From Hebobacterum sp964559435 (GTDB lineage: Bacteria > Armatimonadota > Hebobacteria > Hebobacterales > Hebobacteraceae): a stretch of 64,000 nt of DNA. The stretch spans positions 62,001 to 126,000 of the forward strand of contig CAZLHI010000003.1 in assembly GCA_964559435.1 (NCBI GenBank). The letters are read 5' to 3'. Of the stretch, positions 9,757 to 18,404 are shown piece by piece (within the stretch, counting starts at the first letter, position 1; the number at the start of each line of letters is the position of its first letter). The position numbers and the translations under genes were made by a program. The notes beneath the pieces were generated by a model. It saw only the letters and a list, made by a program, of their open reading frames with translations. It was not told where the DNA came from and searched no databases.

Positions 9757-10800
9757 ATGGCAGAGAAACGGATTGGCGTAGGTCTGATTGGCTGTGGGGA
9801 TATCGCCCCAACTCACGCGAAGGCGCTCGCGGAGGCCGACGGCGCGCGGCTCGTGGCCTGCATGGATGTGGCCGGGGCCTCGGCGAAGAGCCTAGGAGAG
9901 GAATTCGGCGTCCCGCATACGACCGACCTCGAGCAGCTTCTGGACAGGCCGGAAGTAGAGCTTGTTACAATCGCGACTCCCGCCTTCACGCACGATGAGA
10001 TCACAGAAGCTGCGGTGAAGGCCGGAAAGCATGTGCTCTGCGAGAAGCCGCTCGCGGCTGATCTGCCGGATGCTGACAGGATGATCGCCACCTGCGAGCA
10101 GGCCGGGGTCGCCCTCTCTACGTGCTTCTTCTTGCGGTATCTCGGCGCGGCCAAATGGGCGAAGAGCCTGATCGAGAGCGACGCGCTCGGCGATATCATC
10201 GAGATCCGGCTCCGGAACATGAGTGAGAAGAAGGACTCCTACTGGACGGGCGGCTTCTCAGGGAGAACAGAGACCGATTGGCGCAAGTCGCGGGCGCAGA
10301 GCGGCGGCGGCGTGATCATCACCAATCTGATCCACCACATCGATCTGGCGAGAGCAGTCACCGGGCTGGAGGTGACTCGAGCCTTCGGCGAGACGGGGAC
10401 GTTCTGCACGCCGGTCGAGGTCGAAGATATCGGCGCGGCCTCCCTGCGGTATGAGAACGACGCCATCGGGGTCGTCGAAGGCTCGTCCTGTTTCTGGGGC
10501 GGCAGCGGCGAGCACGATGTCAGTATCCTCGGAACGAAAGGTCAGTTCCGGTTCGGCCTCTGGAGCGGGCAGGCAGAAACCTACGTGACGGAGGAAGCTC
10601 CCGACCTGCCTGCGCGCGAGTGGGTGACCCGTGAGTTCGAAGACGCGGCACATGTGGAGTTCTACAACGACCTCGCCGCGGCGTTGAGAGCTGGACGGCG
10701 GCCACCGGTGACGGGGATAGACGGCCGCAAGGCGCTCGAAGTCGTTCTGGCGATCTACAAATCCGCCGACACGGGGCAGCCGGTGCGTCTCCCGCTCTAG
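9757..10800 (+). CDS. Gfo/Idh/MocA family NAD(P)-dependent oxidoreductase
   Basis: Predicted sugar or cyclitol dehydrogenase. The 347 aa product has an N-terminal Rossmann fold (VGLIGCGDIAPTHAKALAEA, residues about 6-25) and the conserved GKHVLCEKPLAAD motif (about 90-102) with the EKP lysine. The C-terminal alpha/beta domain contains GGGVIITNLIHHIDLARAVTG, whose His pair is the usual catalytic region. It is co-transcribed with the upstream isomerase-like gene, a pairing common in inositol and uncommon-sugar catabolism. Exact substrate unknown. Confidence 0.9.
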   Translation: MAEKRIGVGLIGCGDIAPTHAKALAEADGARLVACMDVAGASAKSLGEEFGVPHTTDLEQLLDRPEVELVTIATPAFTHDEITEAAVKAGKHVLCEKPLAADLPDADRMIATCEQAGVALSTCFFLRYLGAAKWAKSLIESDALGDIIEIRLRNMSEKKDSYWTGGFSGRTETDWRKSRAQSGGGVIITNLIHHIDLARAVTGLEVTRAFGETGTFCTPVEVEDIGAASLRYENDAIGVVEGSSCFWGGSGEHDVSILGTKGQFRFGLWSGQAETYVTEEAPDLPAREWVTREFEDAAHVEFYNDLAAALRAGRRPPVTGIDGRKALEVVLAIYKSADTGQPVRLPL

Positions 10801-10845
10801 GGCGGGCAAGCACAGCGCTTGCGCGCGGTGAAGGGGCGCTCGGCA

Positions 10846-11838
10846 CTAGGTGCTGCCGCGCAAGTCCTTGACGAAGACGGCGTAGCGGCGGCAGATGTGC
10901 CAGCCGCAGGCTACGTAGAAGCCGGTGTTGGCCCAGCCGGCCCACATGTTCTCTGATCCCTGGTCTCGGGCTCGTCTCATGCACTCGAAGAGGAGCAGAG
11001 CGCCGTAGCCCTTCCCGCGCTCGCGCCTGAGCACCAGCACCGGACCAAATCCGGCGCGGGGCGTGCCGGGCCAGTACTGCGCCCAGCCCACGATCTCCTC
11101 ACCTCTGCGCAATATGAGGGCCGTTTCCCTCGGCTGCGCCAAGCCCGATTCGCAGCCGACCGGGAACCACTGCCGCTCGTCTTCTTCCTCCATAAACCGG
11201 CGCATGGCCGGGAACCACTGCCGCTCGTCTTCTTCCTCCGCAAACCGGCGCATGGCGGGCATGAGGTCGGGCTTCCACGTGAGGACTTCAATCGTGGGCC
11301 CTGCCCTCTCCCGCGCCCGGGCCAGGCGGTCCGGAATCGAGGGATCCTGCAGGTCTACCGCGACGTCCTCCAGAGTGTCGACATCTCGATATCCATGCCC
11401 GGCTAGGATGTCACAGATCTGCTGGTACCGAATGTCGATTCCGGGGAAGAAGTACGGCCCGGTGTACTGGCCGACAAAGAGCTCGTGCTTGCCAGCCTGC
11501 GCGCAGTACGACTCGGCGGCCCCGAGGAGCGCGTCGGCCGTATCAACGTGCTCGGGACGGTCGAGTAGGAAGAAGGCCTTCAGGTAGCCGCGCCCGAACT
11601 CCGGCTCCCGCCCGCCGCCGTCTTTCCCTTCCGGCGTCCTCCGCAGCACACACACGCTGAGTCCGACTACCGACCCGTCATCAGCCCATGCCACGTGCGC
11701 GGCCTCCGGTTCATAGTTCGGATCCTGAAAGAGAACTCGGCGGAACTCCACCGCCGTCATGTGGTCGTAGGGAAGCGCTTCATTCCATCCCTCGACCACA
11801 CTCGCCACATGTTCTTCGACCAGCTGGGTCAGCCGCAT
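10846..11838 (-). CDS. GNAT family N-acetyltransferase with an internal tandem duplication
   Basis: Predicted acetyl-CoA-dependent acetyltransferase, 330 aa. The C-terminal part shows GNAT motif A-like GPVLVLRRERGKGYGALLLFECMRRARDQG; the N-terminal half looks like a degenerate second GNAT repeat (VVGLSVCVLRR, YCAQAGKHELFVGQY). I chose ATG 11838, four bases after GGAGGGA; a GTG at 11850 is alternative. A 16-residue unit (MRRFxEEEDERQWFP) occurs twice in a row, encoded by a 48-bp tandem repeat. The gene is antisense to its neighbours within an otherwise plus-strand cluster. Substrate unknown. Confidence 0.8.
   Translation of the reverse strand: MRLTQLVEEHVASVVEGWNEALPYDHMTAVEFRRVLFQDPNYEPEAAHVAWADDGSVVGLSVCVLRRTPEGKDGGGREPEFGRGYLKAFFLLDRPEHVDTADALLGAAESYCAQAGKHELFVGQYTGPYFFPGIDIRYQQICDILAGHGYRDVDTLEDVAVDLQDPSIPDRLARARERAGPTIEVLTWKPDLMPAMRRFAEEEDERQWFPAMRRFMEEEDERQWFPVGCESGLAQPRETALILRRGEEIVGWAQYWPGTPRAGFGPVLVLRRERGKGYGALLLFECMRRARDQGSENMWAGWANTGFYVACGWHICRRYAVFVKDLRGST
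11161..11256. repeat. 48-bp tandem duplication inside the GNAT gene
   Basis: Two adjacent copies, 11161-11208 and 11209-11256, differ at only two bases (AT versus GC), so they are 46/48 identical. The unit length is a multiple of three and keeps the frame, duplicating 16 residues. The near identity indicates a recent event or an assembly artefact. Confidence 0.9.
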
Positions 11839-12027
11839 TTTTCCCTCCACGAGCGCCGCAAGCGACGAGACCGGCCTTCACCGGCCAGCCCGCTGCATCC
11901 TCTGATCGAATGGCGAAGGCCGAGGCCAGCAAGTGATCACAAGTTGCAGCGGGACTTCGCTTGTTGTATGCTGGCTGCCGACTGCACGCCGATCACGCGG
12001 AGGAGACAGCAACCCGGCAGGGACCAC

Positions 12028-13296
12028 GTGCCAGTGCGAGCTTATTCCGAGCCAGCCCGAGAGATACCGATCGCCCGGGAGGCAGACGTCCTCGTAGCAG
12101 GCGGCGGGCCCGCCGGTTTGGCGGCAGCCATCGCCGCGGGGCGGGCCGGCGCGGAGACGGTGCTGGTGGAGCGCTTCGGATACCTGGGCGGAACGGCGAC
12201 GGCGTCCCTCATGGCCTGCATCAACGGCTTCCGCAACCAGGTGGAGCCGGATGCGACCCAGACCGTCCGCGGCATCGCCGAGGAGATCATCCTTCGGCTC
12301 AAGGAGCTGGGCGGCCTCGGCACCAGTCCCTATCAGCAGAAGTCGTATCCGACGGAGCCGGGCGCACTCGCGTACAGCTATGCCATCGACACAGAGAGGT
12401 TCAAGCACGTTGCCCTTAAGGTGTGCGTCGAGGCCGGCGTCGACATCCTCCTCCACACTTACGTCTGTGACAGCATCACCGAGGATGGCGCCGTACGCGG
12501 CATCGTAGTCGAGAACAAGTCCGGTCGCCAGGCGCTGATGGGGCTGGTGACAGTCGACGCGACCGGCGACGGCGATGTTGCGGCGCGGGCGGGTGCTGAG
12601 TTCTGGCAGGTTCGCGGCGACGAGGAGCCACGCCTAACCGACGGGATCATGTATCGCATCGAGTTCGGCGAGGGTCGTCCAAGCGGCGTGTTCGCGTGTG
12701 ACTTCGGCAGGAACGCCGTCGTCTGGGGGCCGGGAGCTGCGGCCATGGACGGCACGAATGCCGACGAGCTTTCGCGCGCTGAAGTAGAGGCCCGCCTGCG
12801 AATCTACGATGACTTTGCCGACAAGCGACGGGAGCACCCTGAACTAGACAATGCCAAGGTTGTCGAGACTCCGGCGCTGCTCGGCATTCGCCAGACGCGC
12901 TTCATCGAGGGGGAGTACAAGTTGACAGCCGACGACGCCATTACCGGGGCCAGATTCGATGACGTGGTCGCCATAAGCTCCTGCCCCATCATCAGCTACT
13001 ACGGCTACAGGCGCTATCTGGAGCACGAAGGCTACGATATCCCCTATCGCTGTCTCGTGCCCAAGGGCGTTGACAATCTCCTTATCGCCGGCCGCTGCAT
13101 ATCCAGCGAGCAGCAGCCGTATGAGTCGCACCGCGCGATGGCGCCGATCATGGCCATTGGCCAGGCGGCCGGCGCCGCCGCCGCGCTCTCTGCCCAGAGT
13201 GGAACACGCCCGCGTCGCCTTGACGTGCGGCGACTCCAGCAGTTGCTGCTTTCGCAGGGCGCGGAGCTGCGCCTCGGCGCCGGAGATGACCGATGA
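12028..13296 (+). CDS. FAD-dependent oxidoreductase (FAD_oxidored / PF12831-type)
   Basis: Flavoprotein of about 422 aa. I chose GTG 12028 because the family usually begins just before 'EPAREIPI..EADVLVAGGGPAGL'; the open frame runs upstream to 11695, opposite the GNAT gene, without family-like sequence. Rossmann dinucleotide motif VLVAGGGPAGLAAAIAAGRAGA is near residue 22. It is followed by ERFGYLGGTATASLMACINGF, VDATGDGDVAARAGAEF and a C-terminal FAD motif NLLIAGRCISSEQQPYESHRAMAPIMAIGQAAG. PF12831 members are diverse and often found with sugar or surface-polysaccharide catabolism. The stop overlaps the start of the MBL hydrolase gene (ATGA at 13293). Confidence 0.87.
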   Translation: MPVRAYSEPAREIPIAREADVLVAGGGPAGLAAAIAAGRAGAETVLVERFGYLGGTATASLMACINGFRNQVEPDATQTVRGIAEEIILRLKELGGLGTSPYQQKSYPTEPGALAYSYAIDTERFKHVALKVCVEAGVDILLHTYVCDSITEDGAVRGIVVENKSGRQALMGLVTVDATGDGDVAARAGAEFWQVRGDEEPRLTDGIMYRIEFGEGRPSGVFACDFGRNAVVWGPGAAAMDGTNADELSRAEVEARLRIYDDFADKRREHPELDNAKVVETPALLGIRQTRFIEGEYKLTADDAITGARFDDVVAISSCPIISYYGYRRYLEHEGYDIPYRCLVPKGVDNLLIAGRCISSEQQPYESHRAMAPIMAIGQAAGAAAALSAQSGTRPRRLDVRRLQQLLLSQGAELRLGAGDDR

Positions 13297-13922
13297 TAAA
13301 GCGTTGGGACGTGATCACCATCGGAAACCTGTCGCGAAATCGCTACTGGGGGGAGGGCGATTACAGGGGCGTGCGCGGCGCCTGGTGCACGTCGACCCTC
13401 ATCACCGGTGGCGGATTCAAGCTGTTGGTCGACCCGACTCTCAAGGAGCCGGCAGAGATGATCCGCGAGCTCGATCGTCGGGTCGGGCTGAAGCCGGAGG
13501 CGATCAGCGCTGTCTTCGTGACTCATCACCATGGCGACCATCACTGGGGGCTGGAGGCGTTCCCGCATGCAGAGTGGTGGGCAGCGAAAGAGGTAGCGGC
13601 CCTCATCAATGAGGACAGCTCTTACTCGAAGCCTGTTCAGCCGGCGTCGCCGCGTCTGTTTGATGAAATCGAGGTGATTCACACGCCGGGTCACACTCCC
13701 GAACACCACAGCCTTCTGCTCGCCTGTGATGGCCAGACCGTCGTGATCGCCGGCGACGCCGTGATGACGCGCGACTTCTACGCGCATCGGCAGGGCTACT
13801 TCAACTCGGTGAGCTTCGAGACGGCCGCTCAGACGATCGAGGAGATAGGGCGCATCGCCGACGTCGTCGTGCCCGGCCACGACAACTACTTCCTGGCCGA
13901 GTTGACACCATCTGTGGAGTAG
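13293..13922 (+). CDS. MBL fold metallo-hydrolase
   Basis: Small metallo-beta-lactamase-fold hydrolase of 209 aa. The metal-binding motif THHHGDHHWG is at about residues 72-81 (HxHxDH type). A third ligand region is HTPGHTPEHHSLLL, the bridging Asp lies in VVIAGDAVMTRDF, and the last His is in VVVPGHDNYF. Short length argues for a simple hydrolase (glyoxalase II-, lactonase- or thioesterase-like) rather than a nuclease. It is translationally coupled to the FAD oxidoreductase gene and is followed 24 bases later by the aminotransferase gene. Substrate unknown; the neighbours suggest a step in one shared pathway. Confidence 0.9.
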   Translation: MIKRWDVITIGNLSRNRYWGEGDYRGVRGAWCTSTLITGGGFKLLVDPTLKEPAEMIRELDRRVGLKPEAISAVFVTHHHGDHHWGLEAFPHAEWWAAKEVAALINEDSSYSKPVQPASPRLFDEIEVIHTPGHTPEHHSLLLACDGQTVVIAGDAVMTRDFYAHRQGYFNSVSFETAAQTIEEIGRIADVVVPGHDNYFLAELTPSVE

Positions 13923-13946
13923 CGACCTGATTCCAAGGAGCTGTGG

Positions 13947-15116
13947 ATGAGCCTGAAAGAGATCAAGCCCCGGCTGCTGATGGGCCCGGGTCCTTCGGAC
14001 GTGAACCCGCGCGTGCTGGAGGCGATGTCCAGACCGACCATCGGACACCTCGACCCGCAGTTTCTTTCTGTCCTCAACGACATACGCGACATGCTCCGGC
14101 AGGTGTTCCGAACCGAGAACGACCTCACACTCGCCGTCAGCGGCACCGGGTCGGCCGGGATGGAGACCTGTATCGTCAACCTAATCGAGCCAGGTGACAA
14201 GATGCTGGTCTGCATCAATGGCGTGTTCGGCCAGCGCATGAGAGACGTGGCCGAGCGCGCCGGCGCCGAGGTCACGGCCATCGAGAGAGCGTGGGGCGAG
14301 GTCTTCACGGCCGACGAGATCGCCTCGGCGATCCGCGGGGGTGGGCCGTTCAAGGTGGTCGGCATCGTCCAGGCCGAGACGAGCACCGGCGCGGCCCAGC
14401 CCATTCCGCCGATCAGCGAGGTGGTCCACGAGAGCGGCGCGCTCCTTCTGGTCGACACTGTCACCAGCCTCGCCGGCATGGAGCTCGACGTCGATGGCTG
14501 GCAGATCGACGCCTGCTACAGCGGGACCCAGAAATGCCTCTCATGTCCTCCCGGCCTTGCGCCAGTCACCTTCAGCCCTGCGGCCGTGAAGGCAATCGAC
14601 GGCCGGAAGACCAAGGTCCAAAGTTGGTATCTCGACATGACGATGGTGCGCGCCTACTGGGGGTCGGAGCGCCTCTACCACCACACGGCCCCGATCAACA
14701 TGAATTACGCGCTTCACGAGGCGCTAGGGATCGTGCTGGAGGAAGGCCTGGAGGCCCGCTGGGCGCGGCATGCGCTCCACCACCGCGCTCTCAAAGCGGG
14801 CCTGGCGGCGATCGGCATCCGCCATCTCGCCGACCCTGACCACCAACTGCCGATGCTGAACGCAGTCGCGGCGCCCGAAGGTGTGGACGAGGCCGAGGCG
14901 AGAAAGCGCCTGCTCGATGAGTTCGCCATCGAGATGGGAGCCGGACTGGGGCAGTTCAAGGGGAAGGCCTGGCGGATAGGGCTCATGGGAGAGAGTGCGA
15001 CAGAGCGGCATGTGACGAGCGTCCTCAACGCGCTGGAAACGGTTCTGGTGGAAAAGGGTATCCTGGAGGAGATGGGTAAGGCCGTCACGGCAGCCAGGGA
15101 AGTCTATGAGAGCTGA
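13947..15116 (+). CDS. Class V pyridoxal-phosphate aminotransferase (alanine/serine-glyoxylate type)
   Basis: PLP-dependent aminotransferase of the alanine-glyoxylate / serine-pyruvate / PucG branch, 389 aa. Family marks: LLMGPGPSDVNPRVLEAM at the start, AVSGTGSAGMETCIVNL (PLP phosphate site, about 61-77), LLLVDTVTSLAGMELDVDGWQID (PLP-binding Asp) and the Schiff-base Lys in CYSGTQKCLSCPPGLAP (about residue 197). Ribosome binding site AAGGAG precedes ATG 13947. It sits between the MBL hydrolase and the glycyl radical enzyme, six bases from the latter. An amino-donor step (for example conversion of glyoxylate or another short keto acid) is plausible, but the actual pair is unknown. Confidence 0.9.
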   Translation: MSLKEIKPRLLMGPGPSDVNPRVLEAMSRPTIGHLDPQFLSVLNDIRDMLRQVFRTENDLTLAVSGTGSAGMETCIVNLIEPGDKMLVCINGVFGQRMRDVAERAGAEVTAIERAWGEVFTADEIASAIRGGGPFKVVGIVQAETSTGAAQPIPPISEVVHESGALLLVDTVTSLAGMELDVDGWQIDACYSGTQKCLSCPPGLAPVTFSPAAVKAIDGRKTKVQSWYLDMTMVRAYWGSERLYHHTAPINMNYALHEALGIVLEEGLEARWARHALHHRALKAGLAAIGIRHLADPDHQLPMLNAVAAPEGVDEAEARKRLLDEFAIEMGAGLGQFKGKAWRIGLMGESATERHVTSVLNALETVLVEKGILEEMGKAVTAAREVYES

Positions 15117-15122
15117 CCCCGA

Positions 15123-17450
15123 ATGCACGGGGTTGTGGTCGAGCGGGGAACCGGGATGACGGTCAGTGCGGGCACGCTGCAAAGAGCTGACACAGAGAGA
15201 GTCGTGGACCTGCGGCACCGCGTGCGCGACGCGATGGAGCTCCCGGCTGCGGCCTGGGAGTGCCCGTCTCGCATCGGCCATAGGTGGATGTCGGAGCCGC
15301 TCGCGGTCCGCAAGGCGCACGCCATCGAGCTGAAGCTCGAACACATGCCGACCGACCTGTGGCGCGGGCAGCTCTTCGCGCGCTCGATGACCCTCGAGCA
15401 CCCACGGACCCACGCTGAGTGGGGCTTCCCGGACTATACGACAGATGAGGAGAGGAGCGAAGCGGCCCAGTGTGGGCTCAGCATCCACTCGGTGTTCGGG
15501 CACGTTGTGCCGGACTACCCCAGACTCCTTGCCAAGGGACTTCGCGGGATTCGGGCGGAGGCAGAGGGAGAGCTTCCCTCCTCTGAAGACGCTGAAGAGA
15601 GGGCATTTCTCGACTCGGTCATCGTCGCGCTGGATGCGGTCATGGCGTATGCCGCGCGCCTCGCCGAGCGCTGCGAGGTGGAGGCCGGGGAAGAGACCGA
15701 TGCTCGACGAGCCGGGGAGCTGCGGCAGATGGCCGCGAACGTCCGGCAAGTCCCCGCTGGTCCGGCTCGATCCTTCTGGCAGGCGCTCCAGTCAGTGTGG
15801 TTGCTCCACATGGTCTTCCATTCGACTATGAACGGCAACGCAATGGGGCGGCTTGACCAGTATGTGTGGCCCTATCTCAAGGCGGACCTCGAGTCGGGCG
15901 CCCTAGACATGGATGCCGCGGCCGAGCTGGTCGATTGCTTCTGCCTCAAATTCAACGAGCGCGCGCAGACGCTCGACGAGCAGCGGGCGGATGCGCGGGA
16001 GCCCGAGCCGCTTGACCTCACGAGCCGCACGAGGCACTACACGTCTTCGCAGATCGGTACCAACCGCGACAGCCTCGACGCTGCGAATCACTGGCTGCAG
16101 AACATCGTCGTCGGCGGCCTGACTCCGGACGGACAAGACGGAACGAATCCATCGACCTACTTGCTGCTCGACAGCTGCCGCCGCAATGAGATGACGAATC
16201 CGCTTCTCACGGTTCGCCTCCACGGAGACTCACCCGAGGAACTGGTGCGCTTCACTGCGCAGGTCCTCAAGGAAGGGGGCGGGATGCCGGCGCTGTTCAA
16301 CGACGAGGCCCTCATCCCGGCCTTGGAGGGCATCGGCATACCGATGGAGGACGCTCGGGACTATACGAACGATGGATGCTGGGAGGTCATCATCCCCGGG
16401 CGGACCGACTTCCGCTTCCAGCGTCTGAGCATGATGCTATGCCTGGAGTGGGCACTGAACCGCGGCCGGTCGCGTCTCGACGGTTCTCAGCAGGGGCTCG
16501 ACACCGGCGACCCTCGGGCCTTCACGTCGTACGACGAACTGTGGCGTGCCTTCCTCGCTCAGATGGATGCGATGGTCGGGCGCGTCGTGCGAAACGTCGT
16601 GAACTCCGTGGACGACCGCAGCACCATCGCTCCCGTCCCTCTCCTCAGCGCTCTGATAGAGGGATGCATTCCGACGCGGCGAGACATGACGGCCGGGGGC
16701 GCGAAGCACCGCACCTTCGCCATGCTCGCCGAGAGCGCTGCCCATGCAATCGACTCACTGACGGCGATCAAGACTGTCGTGTTCGAGCAGAAGCAGGCGA
16801 CCATGAGGGACCTGTGTGACGCACTCGACCGCAACTTCGAGGGATACGCATCGCTCCGACGGAGATCGCTGGACGCGCCGAAATACGGCAATGACGACGA
16901 ACGCGCAGACGCCGTCGGGCGGGCGATGATCGATGCCTTCACGGCCGCCGTGGCAAAGCATGCGGCCGCTCACGACACCCGGGTCAAGTTCCCCTGCGGC
17001 GCCGCCACCTTCTCCTGGTACATCGGCATAGGCGAGGGCCTGGGCGCGTCGCCGGATGGGAGGCTGTCGGGCGAGCCGGTATCCTCGAACTTCTCACCCG
17101 CGCTGGGGCGGGACATGCACGGGATCCCGGGAGCGATACTCTCCTACTCGAACATGCTGCACGGCAGACTACCGGCCGGCGCCCCCCTCGATCTGCGTGT
17201 AGCGAAGAGACTGGTCGAAGGCTCGGATGGCACGGCTCGGATGGCGGCGCTCATGCGCAGCTTCGTAGATACCGGCGGCTCGATGATGACTTTGACGGTG
17301 GCGGATACGGAGGAGCTGCGGGCCGCCCAGCGCGAGCCGGATAACTACCGCTCCCTGCGCGTCCGGATGGGTGGTTGGTGTGCGTACTTCACCATGCTCA
17401 GCCGAGAGCAGCAGGACCACCACATCCGACGACAGGACGGTCGTTCGTGA
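15123..17450 (+). CDS. Glycyl radical enzyme (pyruvate formate-lyase superfamily), specificity unknown
   Basis: Anaerobic radical enzyme of 775 aa. The PFL-like N-terminal domain is followed by the thiyl radical loop NDGCWEVIIPGRT with catalytic Cys419 in a G-C-W-E context. The C-terminal glycyl radical loop is RVRMGGWCAYF, with Gly751 as the expected radical site. The cysteine is followed by the Glu found in eliminase-type members (choline, glycerol and propanediol lyases carry GCVEP), so C-X bond cleavage or a dehydratase-like step is more likely than PFL chemistry; PFL's double cysteine is absent. The Trp in both loops and the lack of the usual Pro after Glu set it apart. ATG 15156 after GGGGAA is an alternative start. 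The activase gene follows with a four-base overlap. Confidence 0.9.
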   Translation: MHGVVVERGTGMTVSAGTLQRADTERVVDLRHRVRDAMELPAAAWECPSRIGHRWMSEPLAVRKAHAIELKLEHMPTDLWRGQLFARSMTLEHPRTHAEWGFPDYTTDEERSEAAQCGLSIHSVFGHVVPDYPRLLAKGLRGIRAEAEGELPSSEDAEERAFLDSVIVALDAVMAYAARLAERCEVEAGEETDARRAGELRQMAANVRQVPAGPARSFWQALQSVWLLHMVFHSTMNGNAMGRLDQYVWPYLKADLESGALDMDAAAELVDCFCLKFNERAQTLDEQRADAREPEPLDLTSRTRHYTSSQIGTNRDSLDAANHWLQNIVVGGLTPDGQDGTNPSTYLLLDSCRRNEMTNPLLTVRLHGDSPEELVRFTAQVLKEGGGMPALFNDEALIPALEGIGIPMEDARDYTNDGCWEVIIPGRTDFRFQRLSMMLCLEWALNRGRSRLDGSQQGLDTGDPRAFTSYDELWRAFLAQMDAMVGRVVRNVVNSVDDRSTIAPVPLLSALIEGCIPTRRDMTAGGAKHRTFAMLAESAAHAIDSLTAIKTVVFEQKQATMRDLCDALDRNFEGYASLRRRSLDAPKYGNDDERADAVGRAMIDAFTAAVAKHAAAHDTRVKFPCGAATFSWYIGIGEGLGASPDGRLSGEPVSSNFSPALGRDMHGIPGAILSYSNMLHGRLPAGAPLDLRVAKRLVEGSDGTARMAALMRSFVDTGGSMMTLTVADTEELRAAQREPDNYRSLRVRMGGWCAYFTMLSREQQDHHIRRQDGRS

Positions 17451-18364
17451 AGCAGGAGCTGGACCCGCCGAGTGACGTGCAGGGCCTGATCTTCGACCTG
17501 GACACCTTCGCCATTCACGACGGTCCAGGCATTCGAATGGCCGTCTATCTCAAGGGATGCCAGCTTGCCTGCAAGTGGTGCCACAGTCCCGAATCGCGAC
17601 TGCCCGGACCGGAGCTCGCGTTCATCCGCGACCGCTGCCTGCGGTGCGGGGCGTGTGTGCACGCGTGCCCGCGGGGAGCGCACACGGTCAGCGGGTCAGG
17701 GCATAATATCGATCGCGCACGCTGCGAGGCCTGCGGCCGCTGTGTCGAGCAGTGCGCCTCAGGGGCTCTTGTGCTGAAGGGCCATCACGTGTCGGCGGGC
17801 GAGATCGTCGAGCGGGCAAGTCGGCTTAGACCGTTTTTCGAGCACTCCGGCGGCGGGATCACCCTCACCGGGGGAGAGGTTGCGTGCCAGGTCGAATTCG
17901 CCGAAGCCGTGTTGGCTGGGTGCCGCAGCCGCCGCATCCACACCGCGATCGAGACGAACGGCGCGTGTCCGTGGGAGCAGCTCGAGAGTCTCCTCCCCCA
18001 CTCCGACCTAGTGCTGTACGACATCAAGCTCATCGACGAGGCAGAACATCGGCGCTGGACAGGGGCCTCGAACCGCGTGATACTCGACAACGCGAGCCGG
18101 CTTTCGGGATACCAAGTCCAGGTGCGGGTGCCCCTGATACCCGAGATAACCGACACAGACAACAACTTGCGCGGCATATTCGCGTTCATGAGGCGCGTCG
18201 GCCTGACGTCGATCGCATTCCTCCCCTACAACACGGCCGCGGCGGCCAAGTACGAGTGGTTCGATCTGCCCTTCGAGATCGAGGGGGAGTCCCAGGGCGA
18301 AGAACGCCTGCAGGCCATTCTGGCAATGGCGAGAGAGGCCGGCCTGGAGGCGTCGGTTTCCTAA
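17447..18364 (+). CDS. Glycyl radical enzyme activating protein (radical SAM)
   Basis: Installs the glycyl radical on the preceding enzyme using S-adenosylmethionine. I chose GTG 17447, overlapping the previous stop (GTGA); the product is then 305 aa. Radical SAM cysteines C38, C42 and C45 sit in KGCQLACKWCHSP, preceded by the conserved IHDGPGIR. Two inserted 4Fe-4S ferredoxin-like clusters follow (CLRCGACVHACP and CEACGRCVEQCA), as in activases of eliminase-type glycyl radical enzymes rather than PflA. GGITLTGGEV (SAM binding) and YDIKLIDEAEHRRWTG are also family marks. No other glycyl radical enzyme is in the window, so the partner is clear. Confidence 0.93.
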   Translation: MKQELDPPSDVQGLIFDLDTFAIHDGPGIRMAVYLKGCQLACKWCHSPESRLPGPELAFIRDRCLRCGACVHACPRGAHTVSGSGHNIDRARCEACGRCVEQCASGALVLKGHHVSAGEIVERASRLRPFFEHSGGGITLTGGEVACQVEFAEAVLAGCRSRRIHTAIETNGACPWEQLESLLPHSDLVLYDIKLIDEAEHRRWTGASNRVILDNASRLSGYQVQVRVPLIPEITDTDNNLRGIFAFMRRVGLTSIAFLPYNTAAAAKYEWFDLPFEIEGESQGEERLQAILAMAREAGLEASVS

Positions 18365-18404
18365 GCCGCCGCGCTAGCCGTGCGACACGGGGCGACCTGG
18401 CCTC

